This document shows, piece after piece, positions 12,901-24,900 of a stretch of DNA of 64,000 nucleotides. How positions within the stretch are numbered: the first letter of the stretch is position 1; each line of letters starts with the position of its first letter. Where the stretch lies: the NCBI RefSeq assembly GCF_047495875.1, contig NC_092460.1, positions 40,280,073-40,344,072 of the forward strand, read 5' to 3'. Source of the DNA: Pithys albifrons albifrons (Eukaryota > Chordata > Aves > Passeriformes > Thamnophilidae). The notes beneath the pieces are model-generated. The model had not been told where the DNA came from. It was given only the letters and a program-made list of their open reading frames with translations, and did not search any database. Position numbers and translations under genes: made by a program.

Positions 12901-15900
12901 AGAACAGGTTTTGCACAAGTGCATTTAAAAAAGCATACAGCTTTAATATCACAATCATATGTACAGTTGTAGGGTTCTGCAAAACTCATTGTTGTTGCTC
13001 TACTGCTGTATAGCTGGAGAATAACATTCTGGAAATCCCTGATCTTTGTTCCCCTAACTTGCTGACACATTTCTGTTTGGTCTTAAACTTCATACGCTTG
13101 GACAAGACACAAAGGTATACTTTTCTTTTTTGCTGAAAAATTGGAAATAATCAGTTTGGCTTGCTTTCAGTCAGTTGATGCAAAAAACGACATAAAAAGA
13201 AGCATACAGACTCTCTTCAAAGATGAACTCCAAATGGTTAAAAGTGCTGCTCCTTCTGCCTGGCTTGCAGATAGCCAGATGAAAAATTAAAAATTATCCT
13301 GAGTGACTGAGCCCTCAATTTCGTGCATTCTCAAATAAACATTAAAAACAACAATTATTACTTTAGTTACTGGATTCTCGTGGGTGCTTTGTTTGCATTA
13401 AACTCCATAACTCGATTCCATGGTGCTCTAACCAGGGGATTAGATCACACCTGCACAGACTTCACATCTAAACACACCCAAATTTTATTTCAGCTGCTGT
13501 ACTGGAACAAAAAGTTGATCTTCAATCTCATCTGCCCACAGAAGTGTGAGGGACATTTATAGCTCAGATCATTTTATTGGAACTGATCAGCACTGGCTTG
13601 AACTTGTTGTTCACTGTCCTCTGAGAGTCCCTTGCATTAGGAAATTAATTGAGATTTGTTAGAAGAGCATCCTGGGAATTCTTGGGTTGTTTTAAATCCT
13701 GCCCCAGTCTTCTACCCTCTGAATAGTATATCACCTCTGTCACAGACAAATTCCCTTGACTACCATTAAAGCACAGGGGAAGAAAGGGAATTTTAGTGTC
13801 TTGACATGGCTGAGTTTGTGTGATGTAGAAGGTAAATGTCTCTATACAGTTTAGTCTTATTCTTTCTTGTGAAACAATTGGAATCTCCCCCTCCTCTTTT
13901 ATTAAAACTCTGTAATCTGAGTGTTCTGGGTAACAAAAATCTTTGGTTAGCCCCAACATTGCCAAAATACTGAGGTTGTTGCCATCACACTTGTGAGCTA
14001 CATCTTTGTTGCACCTGAAACATAAGGTGGGGATGACCTGTGGATTTTTGAAGGTTTGTGGCCCTGGAACTGGCAGGGTGATGAAGTTGAATGGGTCCTG
14101 TAAACACTGGTCAGTGTAGAAATCCCTCAGCCACTGTGGTAATTTCCAGGCTGCTACAGAGCCTTGTGCAATGTGGTGACAGAGTGATCCTGTGTGGCTG
14201 AATGTAAAATCAGGAATTAAGCAATAAACTCCCCCAGCAAAGCCTTCATAGTGTTTGTCAGCTTGCCTTACCCTGACACTGTAGTCAGGGTTTGAGAAAG
14301 GCAGTTCTGCTTCACTGGAGGTACAAAGGAAATCCCCTTCCCCCATATATTACCATCTCCAGGCCACACACCTACAGTTCAAAGGGTTTATAACAAGCAG
14401 TGAGGGAAGAGTTTGTGGGAGAGTCCTGCTTACACTACTGGCAAAACATCACTGGAATTAGTCTGGATTCTCACTCATATGGCACATATGTGAAGAGCTA
14501 TAAAATAATGTCATATGTTTTTTGTGAAAGATAAATATCATCTGCAAAAGAAAGTGTAAATCTTGCAATTTTATGCTAATTCAACACTATTTCACCTCCT
14601 TGATTTGAAGAAATACCTCATTCTACTGTGTTTTTCCATGAGAATTTATCAATGTGTGAAACACTGTGTTGTTGATGTGTGTGCATTTAAAATATCATCC
14701 GTGGGGGGCATTTGGAGTACTTTCTTCTTCTTTTAGAAATAGATTTGCTTTACTCTCATATATTTATCAGTGTCATGAAATTTGTATCCCCATTTCAACG
14801 AGTGATTGATCCTACTGTTTATATTGTTATTACATTCTTGTACCCTCTTTGTTTGGTAATATCATAGAATCACAGAGTGGTTTTGGTTGAAGGGGATCTT
14901 AAATACCACCTTGCTCTGACCCCCTGCCATGGGCAGGGACACCTTCCACTAGCCCAGGTTGCTCTGAGCCCCATCCAACTTGGCCTTGGACACTTCCAGG
15001 GATGGGGCAGTCACAGCTTCTCTGGGCGACCTGTGCATATGTGGTAAATTTTTACCTTAGAATTATATTATATTGAAAATTCCCAATTTCATAATGACAG
15101 AAAAGTGCACCTGTGGTTGATATGTGTTAGGAAGCTATCACATAATCTTCTTGTATTTTGTTAAAGCAGCAGTTCTCAGAGTGTTCTTCAGAGTATTCTT
15201 ACTTACTATTATTTAGATGTAAGGTGCTTGAACTTCAGGAAGATCTCCATTGAATATGCATCTAGAGAAAAAAATATTTAAAAAAGTACTGTATCTAATC
15301 CAGAAGCCTGTCACCTGTCAATAAGCAGTATCAGAACTTCACAGGGGGATGTAAACTCATCCTATAGTGCAGCAAAGTCACTATTTTGTGTTGCTGTGCG
15401 AATATGTGGGCCAAATCTTGTAAGGCTAAAAAAGAAAAAAAAGACTTGATTCTATATGAACTTTTGTTCCTCAGGAAGCTAAAGAAGCTCTTCAGGAAGC
15501 TGAAGGATGAAAGAAGTGAGCCAAAGGAAATGGACATCAACCAATCAAAGGACCCTCAGCAATGGGATCTTGACTACATCTTGGAACCTTTCACTGGACT
15601 GACTCCAGAATACATGGAAATGAGTAAGTTTTCTGAATTCCCTTTCACTGTCTGCAATAACCATAGCTTTGCATAGGACCAATCACCATAGACCACATGA
15701 CTGTATATCATAAGTTGTTATGATAAGGGAGTAAAAACCCAAACAGGGTTTCCCTCTGCCAGGGGAAATTAAGTTGGAGATCAGAAAAAATTTCTTTTCG
15801 GAGAGAGTAATCAGGCTTTGGAATTGCCTGCCCAGAGAGGGGGTGGATTCACCATCCTTGGAGGTTTTTAAACTGAGATTGGACGTGGCACTGAGTGCCA

Positions 15901-18900
15901 TGATCTGGTAAATGGACTGGAGTTGGACCAAGGGTTGGACTTGATGATCTCGGAGGTCTTTTCCAACCCAATGGATTCTATGATTCTATGAATTTGTAGT
16001 TTACAGAAATTACATGCCAGACAGCAAGAGTATGAGACTACCAGAGCACCAAAATAGCAGTAATAATGGGTCCTAGTGTGTGTTAATACTTTTGTTCTCA
16101 GACTTCTGTGTCCCCAGCTGAGAAAAGTGCATAGAAACCATTTGGCCACAGAATCAATAGATATGATCAGAAGGGATTCCTGGGGATAATTTAGTCCAAC
16201 CCTTTGCATAAAGCAAGGTTAGCTAGGGCAGGTTGTTCAGGGTCTTGTCCAGCTGGGTTTTGAATACATCCAGGGATTGAGGCTCTACAATCTCCCTATA
16301 CAACCTGTTCTGTTATTTGATCACCCTCAGAAACACACCACACACACACCCCAAAAAATCCCTACCAAAACCAACCAACCAACCAACCAAAAAAACAAAA
16401 CCAAAACCAAACCAAAAAAAGCATTCTTTAAAGTTTTAGTTGCAACAGTACAACAATCCCAGTGCTCTCAGCTTCTCCTTGTATGTCAGGTCCTCCAGTC
16501 CCTTAATCATATTAGTAGGTTTCCGTTGGATTCACTGCAGTATGTCCTTGTCTTTCTTCCACTGAGGAACTGAAAAGAGTGCTCCAGGTGTGGTCAAAGC
16601 AGTGTTGGGTAAAGGGAAAGATGCCTTTTCTTGGCCTGCTCTCAAAGCTCTTCCTGAAGGCTCCACAGAAGACTCTTTGGCTTCTTTGTACCTATGGCCC
16701 ATGGAGGAGCAGTTGAGAGAGCTGAAGGTGGAGAAAAGGAGGCTCAGGAAGTTGGCCACACTTCCTAAGGAAATTTAGGTCGCACTTGGGAGTTGTTTCT
16801 CAGTCTGCTCCCTTTCATACCAGTACACCCTCTAGTTTCTTAAATGACATGTGTTATTCCCTTGCATGCATTGCACTGCTGAAGTGATCGATGTCACTAG
16901 GGGAGTGCAGTGCCGACATTCAGTGATGTTTCAAACCTTTGTAAAGTTGAAGAAACTCTGTTAAAACTAATAGTTTTCTAATTTTGTAAAGCTGGTGCCT
17001 GCCCTGTGCATATATCTCTGTGTTCATATATCCTTCTGTTTTTCACCACTACTCAAATTGCTGCTAAGTCATTTGAGTTGCAGCATTACAGTGTTTTTTG
17101 CTTTCTGGAAGGTAAGAGTCAAGAAAGAAATTTTAAATCAGTAAGTTTGTTCAAATAAAATATCATTAATAATTCATTTTCTTTCTAGGATATTTGGCAT
17201 TGTGCCACTGTCACCAGTAGTTATAATTTGGTAGTCTGGTTCCTTTGGCATCCTGATTATACTTTGCTCAAGAGAAAATGTTGTGCCGTTACCTACAGAA
17301 CTATGTTTGAAATTCTGAGTAGAGTGTGTATAGTACCTGGTCTGCATAAAGGGGCAAACTCAATGACTAATTACACAGCAGTTCTAAGTAACAACTAATT
17401 ATATAATTCTGCTCCATAAGGGATCTTCTGTTGCCTCCTCTCATGCATCCACTTACACTCTTCCACTGCTCCAGCAAGAGCAGGTCAAACAGTGGGATAA
17501 AGGTTACACTACAGATAAATCACCCAAGGAAATATACTAAGCATCTGATAGAGAATTCCAACCTGAAATGCATACATGCCTTTTTGCTCATTCCAAAGTG
17601 TGCTTGTTATAAACTCCAGGGAGTATCTCTATGACTCAACAGAACCCAGGAGGACAGAGATGCAAATAATCACCAAATAACTCAGCCTTGCAGACCCGGG
17701 ACTCAATGCAAGTTCAGGAAAACAAATCTGAGAGGAAGCAGGACACAGGGATGCTCTAGAGTATTAAAAGGTTTGGCTATTCACACCAGAGGCAAACTAA
17801 AATTACAATGTACCCCCAGCCCTTAGCTGCCTCATAAGTAGACCCTGGAGAGGCAGAAAAGGAGAAAATGGCAATGTTATGGGTGGGGGAAAAGGAAGGA
17901 GAGAAATAATTCAGGCAAAGCCAGGCTTTAGGGCATAAAAGAATTCAGGGAGAACCACAGTTTGTCAGTGGGCATGGTATCTAAAACCAGACGTCTGTGA
18001 AATATTGCATGTGACAACTCCTGTTTTAACAAGCCACTATTCCCAAAACATCTGAAAGAGAATTCATATCATGGCAAAAAAGTTAAATAACATATATGGT
18101 TTATCTCTCTCTCTACAGAAATAGTTATATTTCTTCTAATTTAATTATAAATGCATATATGAAAATGAATAGCATGGTAGATTTATGTAAATCTATAACG
18201 ATGTGGGTGTATATAAGGTATTTTTTATGCTGACAGATTTGGGTATTTCTTTTATGGATATGTTTACAGATCCAAACCTTACCCTCTGTAATGCCATAAA
18301 GAATCCCTCACATGCCATCATCTCCCTCTGAATTGTTTCAGCTCACCTTAGGATCTGACTATGTTGCAGCTTCTACTACCTCATCTCCTGCTGCACATGA
18401 TGATAGTCTGGAAAGTAGGAAAAATTGTCCTTTAGCGTTGATTTTTTTTTTCCCATGCATTACTTCAGCTCAAGGTGATTTTTCCTCCTGTAAACTTTCA
18501 GCAAACTTCTTTGTAATTTTTGAAATTAAACCATGGTAAAAAAATACAGACATTTTCTCTTGCAAGAATTGATATTTTTGCTCCTATTGCATCTGAGATT
18601 TTGCCATCCCTGATTCGAGATGTCTGTGTACAACATCCCCCTTTATTTATTCATAAGGACACTACTTGGATGCAAAGTCCTGCCTTGTTGGAATAACAGT
18701 AACGCTGGTATGATGTTTGTTAACATTGCTTTGGTTTGCTATCAGCATCAGCAGTTTTGATTCTGCTGTGGCAAAAGTGATGCTTAATTGCTTTGAGTTT
18801 GAACATAATTTCAAAAATGTCAGATTTGTTTTATGGGTTCATTTAAGGTCACCTACTCAGGATGGAAGCAGGTCAGTAGACAGTCTTGCAAAGAAGATGT

Positions 18901-21900
18901 GCTACAGTGGGGTTTTACTTACCTGTGTTTTGACTTCAGAGTACCTCTTAGAGCTCCCATGTTTAGCCATTTGTTCTGCTGTCCCTGCTGTCCCTTAGGA
19001 AACTGTTTTGTTTTTGGTTTGTTTTGTTTTAATTTAGAAGCGAGTTCTAGAAATCATGGCAATGAGTCAAATCATGGCTGCTGAACTGAGCTTAATGTGT
19101 TTTAAAAAGGAAATGCAGAAGTGTCACCATAATCTGTTAAGGTTTTGGGGTTCCTGCTCCAGGCAAGTGGTCACAGCCCCAAACGCGACAGAGTTCAAGA
19201 AGTGTTTGAACAGTGTTTTTGTGCACATAGTTGGATTCTGGGATGTCCTGTGCAGGGCCAGGAGCTGGACTCAATCCTTGTGGGTCCATTCCAACTCAGG
19301 ATATGCTGTGATTCTATTCTATGACTCTAATTTGCAGTACAGGGTCGAAGCTACTGATGCTATAAATCACTGGGCACTAAGCCTGTAATTTAGACTTGTC
19401 CCTTGTGCCTAGATCATAAGAAGAGCTGAGTACCTCATGCTGCAGTCATCAGGGATAATTAAATAGATGCCCTAAAAATGAATGGATTCATTACTAATCT
19501 AAACATTTGTTTACAACAGGAGACTGAGGTCCCCAATTGGAGAAGAGCCACGGCAAGCTCTGCCCTGCTTGTGGCATTCCAGACAAATGTGCAGCAGATG
19601 AAACCCAAGCTGCCCCTCCCCAGCCCCGACTGCTGCCCCGGGTCCACATCCCTGCTTCCAGCTGTCAGGCTCACTGTGCTGGGACTCAGACCACCCACAC
19701 TGGCAGGAAGCACTTCGTGCAGCCCAGCACTGAACCTGTCAGCTGGGATTGCTGGGAAGGGCATCAAGAGCCAGTGAAACAGCTTATTTACCTATTTTTC
19801 TGATTCTGATTAGAGGGCAGTAGGGAAAAGAAACAAGGCAACAAGTGCTTAAAAAGGCAGAAAGACTGGAATGTAAGAAGCATGATATTTAGAAGAGACA
19901 AATCTGGCTGCTGTTTCAGAATTTCTTAGTTTTTACACTGATTTGCTCCCCCTGGCATCAGGGGTTATGTGCTCAACCAGGAATGAAGCAGCTGAATCAG
20001 GAGCTGCAGACTGGGCTTGCCGTTGGGTTTTCCCATACTGATGATGATGTGGTTTCATGCAGAAACAGGCACAGGCAGATTTTATATCCATGTGTGAGTA
20101 TTCACTACCTTCAGGTTTAGGATGCTCCTACTCTTAAGGATGGGTGATATTTTTAAGATTACACAGAAAGCCTCTGACCAAGCTGAGACACACGACTCCA
20201 GGTCTGCTGTTCGCTAGGCTGGACTCTAATCACAGACTATTCTGAGTTGGAAGGGACACACAAGGATCATCAAGTCCAGCTCTTAAGTCAATGACCCACA
20301 CAGGGGATTGAACCCATGACCTTGGCATTATTACAACCAAGTTTTAACCAACTGGCTAATCTCTCACAGGCAGTCCTAGCCTTTTGTATCCATATATCCA
20401 GTCTCTTCTACTGATTTCTATCAAAAGGGTTGCCATGCACCCTTTCTGATGGAAACCTTGGATCTGGCTCACTCCCCACATGGCAAACTGCAGTTTGCTA
20501 TGAAGTTAATTAATCCTGTTAATGCACCACTTCCCTGAGGGAGAGGACTTGAAACAATCTCAGGATGTGTTTTGCCATATGATAAACAACTGGTAAAGGA
20601 GTTTTTGATGATAACTATCCCACTTAAATTTTGGAATGGCCATTTCTTTCCATTGCTTTCTTTCTGTTCTAATTTCTTATTCGAAGAATCCTGAAGGGTT
20701 GGAGATGCTTTCTCCTCCTCCACCTCCTGCCCTTGTTTATATTTAGGTAGGTGAGTAGAAATAGTGAGATTTACTGATTATTTTTAAATCTCCTCTATTT
20801 TCATATTGGGAAATGGGATTCTGCCTTTGTCCTGCAAAATTTCAGTCCCTCTGGTCCATGCCAGCAAAACCACAAGCACCAGTGAAATAAGAGACAGTGT
20901 GATGGCTGATGGCAATGTGGAGCTGGTGCATCTAATCGTGACTGATCTGTTAACAATAAGCACAAGGAATCACAAAGAGAAAAGATGGGAAAGTTGGAGA
21001 GAACAATTCAGGTTTCTTTCACCCAGGCTGCAGCCATCTCTGCCTTAGAGCTACCCTGTGTTCAAGTGTCCCCTTAGTTTTTCAGATTATATTTTTTACA
21101 AGGCCTTTTGGAGTTGTTCAGCTCTTTAAATGTTAATATAGGTTCTGTCAGACTAGGATTTTTAACATCAGCTAAAATGGATTGGATTAGTTGCTTGGTG
21201 CTCCTGTTCCCCAAGATTCCCACTTACAGCTGTTTCCAAGCCAGCCCTGCTAACACCACAGCCCGAAACAAATGTGTCTGTTTGTAGGAAGCTTTCTCAT
21301 TATTTCCCTGGATGTCACATGGAGGAGAAATGATACTTTCCACTGCCTTGTTGATCTCACATTCCCACAGACCCACAAATTTGCAAAGAGCTCTCTGCCT
21401 CACGAAGACACACCCAGGAAAGTGCAACTGCTTGTCATTTTGTCTTAGTTAGACAAGAAAGGTGACACATTAAGTTTTGGGGCTAACAATTACTGACACT
21501 AGGGTGGTTTCTCCTTCCAGTTGTGGGCAATGACATTGGAAGAAAGAGCTGGACCCAGTCCATTATTATGTGGCTCCCTGGCTGGTGTCACTGCCACAAT
21601 TTTGTCTGAGAGATCTGGGATTGCTTATCTTGGAGAAAACTCTGGGGAGACTTTATAGCAGCCTCCCTGTACTTTAAGGAGGCCTAAAATAAAAATGGGG
21701 AACAGATTTTTTAGAAGGGTCTGTTGGGATAGAGTAAGGAGTAATGGTTTTAAACTAAAAGGCTGTAGGTTTACTTTGCCTGTAAGAAGGAAGTTTTTCA
21801 CAATGAGGGTGGTAAAACACTGGCATAGGTTGCCCAGGGAGGTGGTGGATGCCTCATCCCTGGCAACATTCAAGGTCAGGCTGGATGGGGCTCTGAGCAA

Positions 21901-24900
21901 CCAATATGATCTATTGAATGACCCTGCTCATTGCAGGGGGTTCGGACCAGATGACCTTTAAAGGTCCCTTCCGACCCAACCTATTCCATGTTTCTGTGAT
22001 TAATTTTTTAGGGTAATAAATCTAAAAAATGAAAAAACTCAAGAAAGCAAACCTCAAAGCCTGAGTCAGGCAGACTTCTGCTGAACTCAGTGGCATTTTA
22101 CAGATCTCAGCAGTGTGGGAGGAAGAGGCCAACACTTACCATGGCAAATAAACTCTAAGTTTTCCTTTGGGGCAATCTTTTGTGGGTCATTTCTTCAGTG
22201 AGCTGAGCTTTGAATCTGATTTCAGGCAGCAGACTGTGCTGAACATGTTTTTGAACAAGACTTGGCTGTCAATAGCATGTCTACACCAAGTATTGATCTG
22301 CACCAGTGAAATGTCTGATGACTGTTTGTTTTGATATTGTTAACTGATACAGAGCAGTATATATTCTTCAGCAGAAGCACTCTCCAAATTCCTGAGTGAT
22401 CAGAAAATTTTGCTGAAGGAATCCTGAAACATAAATTGCCTCTGTCAACACATGTCAGATTTGTCATTAGCAATTCCTCTTTCTAAAACTGTGCAATAAC
22501 TTTTGACCCAGCCCAACACGTACCACACCATGTGTGTTCCCAAAGCAGGCAGCATGTACAGCAATTTTCTAGGCCACGTGGTAGCAGGTTTGCAGCACAT
22601 ATAACTAGCTTGCAGTGATAGGAGTTGACAAGAAATTGATGTTTAGAGTAGCACTAAATATTGCTAATAAAATGAACTTTATGACATTGGCTCCAAAGGC
22701 AGCACAATGATGCACATGGATGTCTGAAAGTTCCACTACTCATATTTTTCTAGAGAAGAAACTAACATCAACAATTCTTATTTCATTTGCTCTTCCCTGG
22801 TCTAGTCTAACCCCTCTAGGATTCCAAGCTTCATGTTGAAATTAATTAAAAACATTTTTCCTCAAAGAGAAATAGTAATAAAGGGTTTCATCATCCAACT
22901 CGTGTTAAAAAACAATGGCAAAACTCCCTTTTGAATTTTAAGAGGAAAATTATCAGATCCAATGTCTGTAGCTACTGACTACCATGAGGATTAATCTGAG
23001 AGATTTGGAAGAATTTCCCCTAAAGCAGGAAAAGCAATCAAAAAGGCAATGTGTGAGGCAGCAAAAGAAAAAAATTGCTGAACAGAAATTGCTGCATTTT
23101 TCTATAATCTCTGTAATGAGGACGGTTATGAAAATACCAACTCAGGCTGTTGTGTGTGGGCTTGTTGCATACATTTATCATAGAAGAGTTGTAAATTACA
23201 CCTTTTCCTTAGTTTTTCAGCCAGGCTTGTCTGTGTATTGAAGTTTCTTCTGTATATAAGAAGTTTATTCTTAGGATTTGGAAAGTTGCTTAGCACAAGA
23301 ATGATTCTTTAATTGTTTACTTCCAGTAACACATGATCCGTGACAGATATTATTGATACAGAAGTTAAGAAAGAAAGCAGCACAATCACAAAAAACTACC
23401 TTCTCTTAGGCTAGATTTTGATGTAAAAGATAGTGGGGTTACTCTAGATTCTAGGAATACTCACACTACTCAGTGTAGAAATCTGGAACCTGAGTGGCAC
23501 ACACCATGGAAGGTTTTGTGCTGGGGTCTGATTCTAAGCCCCTTACATAACCAGCAATGTCCAGATCCATAATTTAAAAGCCTTGATTTGTGCTCTTAAT
23601 CAGCCTTTGGGTGCCAGAGTTACAGTGTGCTGTCATTGTTGGGCTTGGGTTCTGTTCAGGTTCTGCACAGAGGAACAGCTTCTCGGCACAGAGGACTTCT
23701 GAGAAGGGTTGTTGTCTGAGAGACTTCTTTTGATCCTGTTTGTCTTTTAGAGTTTTTGTCTCAGGGCCCAAGCCTGGATGGGATGTTGCAGATGTGGCAT
23801 CAGGTGTTGAAAACATCATGGGCTGGCTCTGAGCCCTTGGCCTCTTTCCTTTTCAGACAGTAAAGGCACCAAGAGTATGTGGTCTGGGTTTTTCTCTCAT
23901 CAGAGACAGACTCTGTCCTTGACAGCACATCTAGAGTCCTGCTTTGGCATTTCCTATGTCCTTGCCCTCTACATGCAGCCTTCAAACATTTGGTTCCCCA
24001 GGTTGTGTCATGAGGCTGAGTGACGTCCACTTCTGTTTTCTCCAGGCTGGCCTACCAGGGAAGTAGGAAATCTATGGAACAGGCTGGATGTCCAGAGGTC
24101 CAGCTGCTGGCACAAGTCTCTTCAGCCTTTTCCCTGTACATGAACACTAAAGAGCTTTGTATGGAGACCTTGTGGCATAAGTGTGAACATAAAAAGGGTA
24201 TTTCAGGGTGGCCATCAGGTTCTCCAGACATCAAAAAGGATGTTTTGGTATCAACTCTCCTTGATGGAACACCGTTTGTGAGTGCCCTAAAAGTATTGTA
24301 AATTCTTCACTGTGACTGGACAGGCATCCGCAGAACTCCAGGGATTCTTCTCTTTTTAATCCGTTCACGTTTCTAGAAACACTGATCACACTCAATAAGT
24401 ACCCGTAAATTGCTGAGGTGTTCAAAGACTGCTCGTTTTGAATAATTGCTTCCTAGTTTACTCCACAACACTATCTGACTCGTGGTGTGCTTTGTTTTGG
24501 TCTTGGGATTTTGGGTTTTGTTTTTTCGGTTTGGGATTTTTTTTTACCTGCTTTTTACATCATTTAAACTTTCATAAAAAGGAGTCTAAAAATTTGAAGA
24601 GATTTCAAGGTGGCTGCACAAACACATCTGGCATAGAGCTTTCTATGATGACATATTTGCACAATTATCCAGGAGTCCTTTGCATACCTTGAACATTTTT
24701 TCATGAACTTGAATAAAAATTAAACTATATTTTCCCAGGCAATGACTAAAGGGGCTGTGAACAACATCAAAGCAAATGTGTGTGGTTTATTCTTAAAGCA
24801 TTGCAAATACATTGGGATTTTTTTTACCAGAATCCTCCCAGCTCTATTCCTGCTAAATTCACTTAAAACCAAATAAGGAGTATTTTGGTGCTATGTATTT

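Larger units (their letters stand above)
6857..15474 (+). other. ANO2 intron (8.6 kb)
   Basis: This intron holds two adjacent CR1 copies (10567-11030 minus, 11032-11897 plus), another minus CR1 at 14861-15036, T/G-rich simple sequence near 9965-10010, and an antisense 233-codon ORF at 13645-14346. From 6857 to 10560 and from 11898 to 13640 I see only unique AT-rich sequence with short ORFs. The acceptor is tgttcctcag, ending at 15474. Confidence 0.85.
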
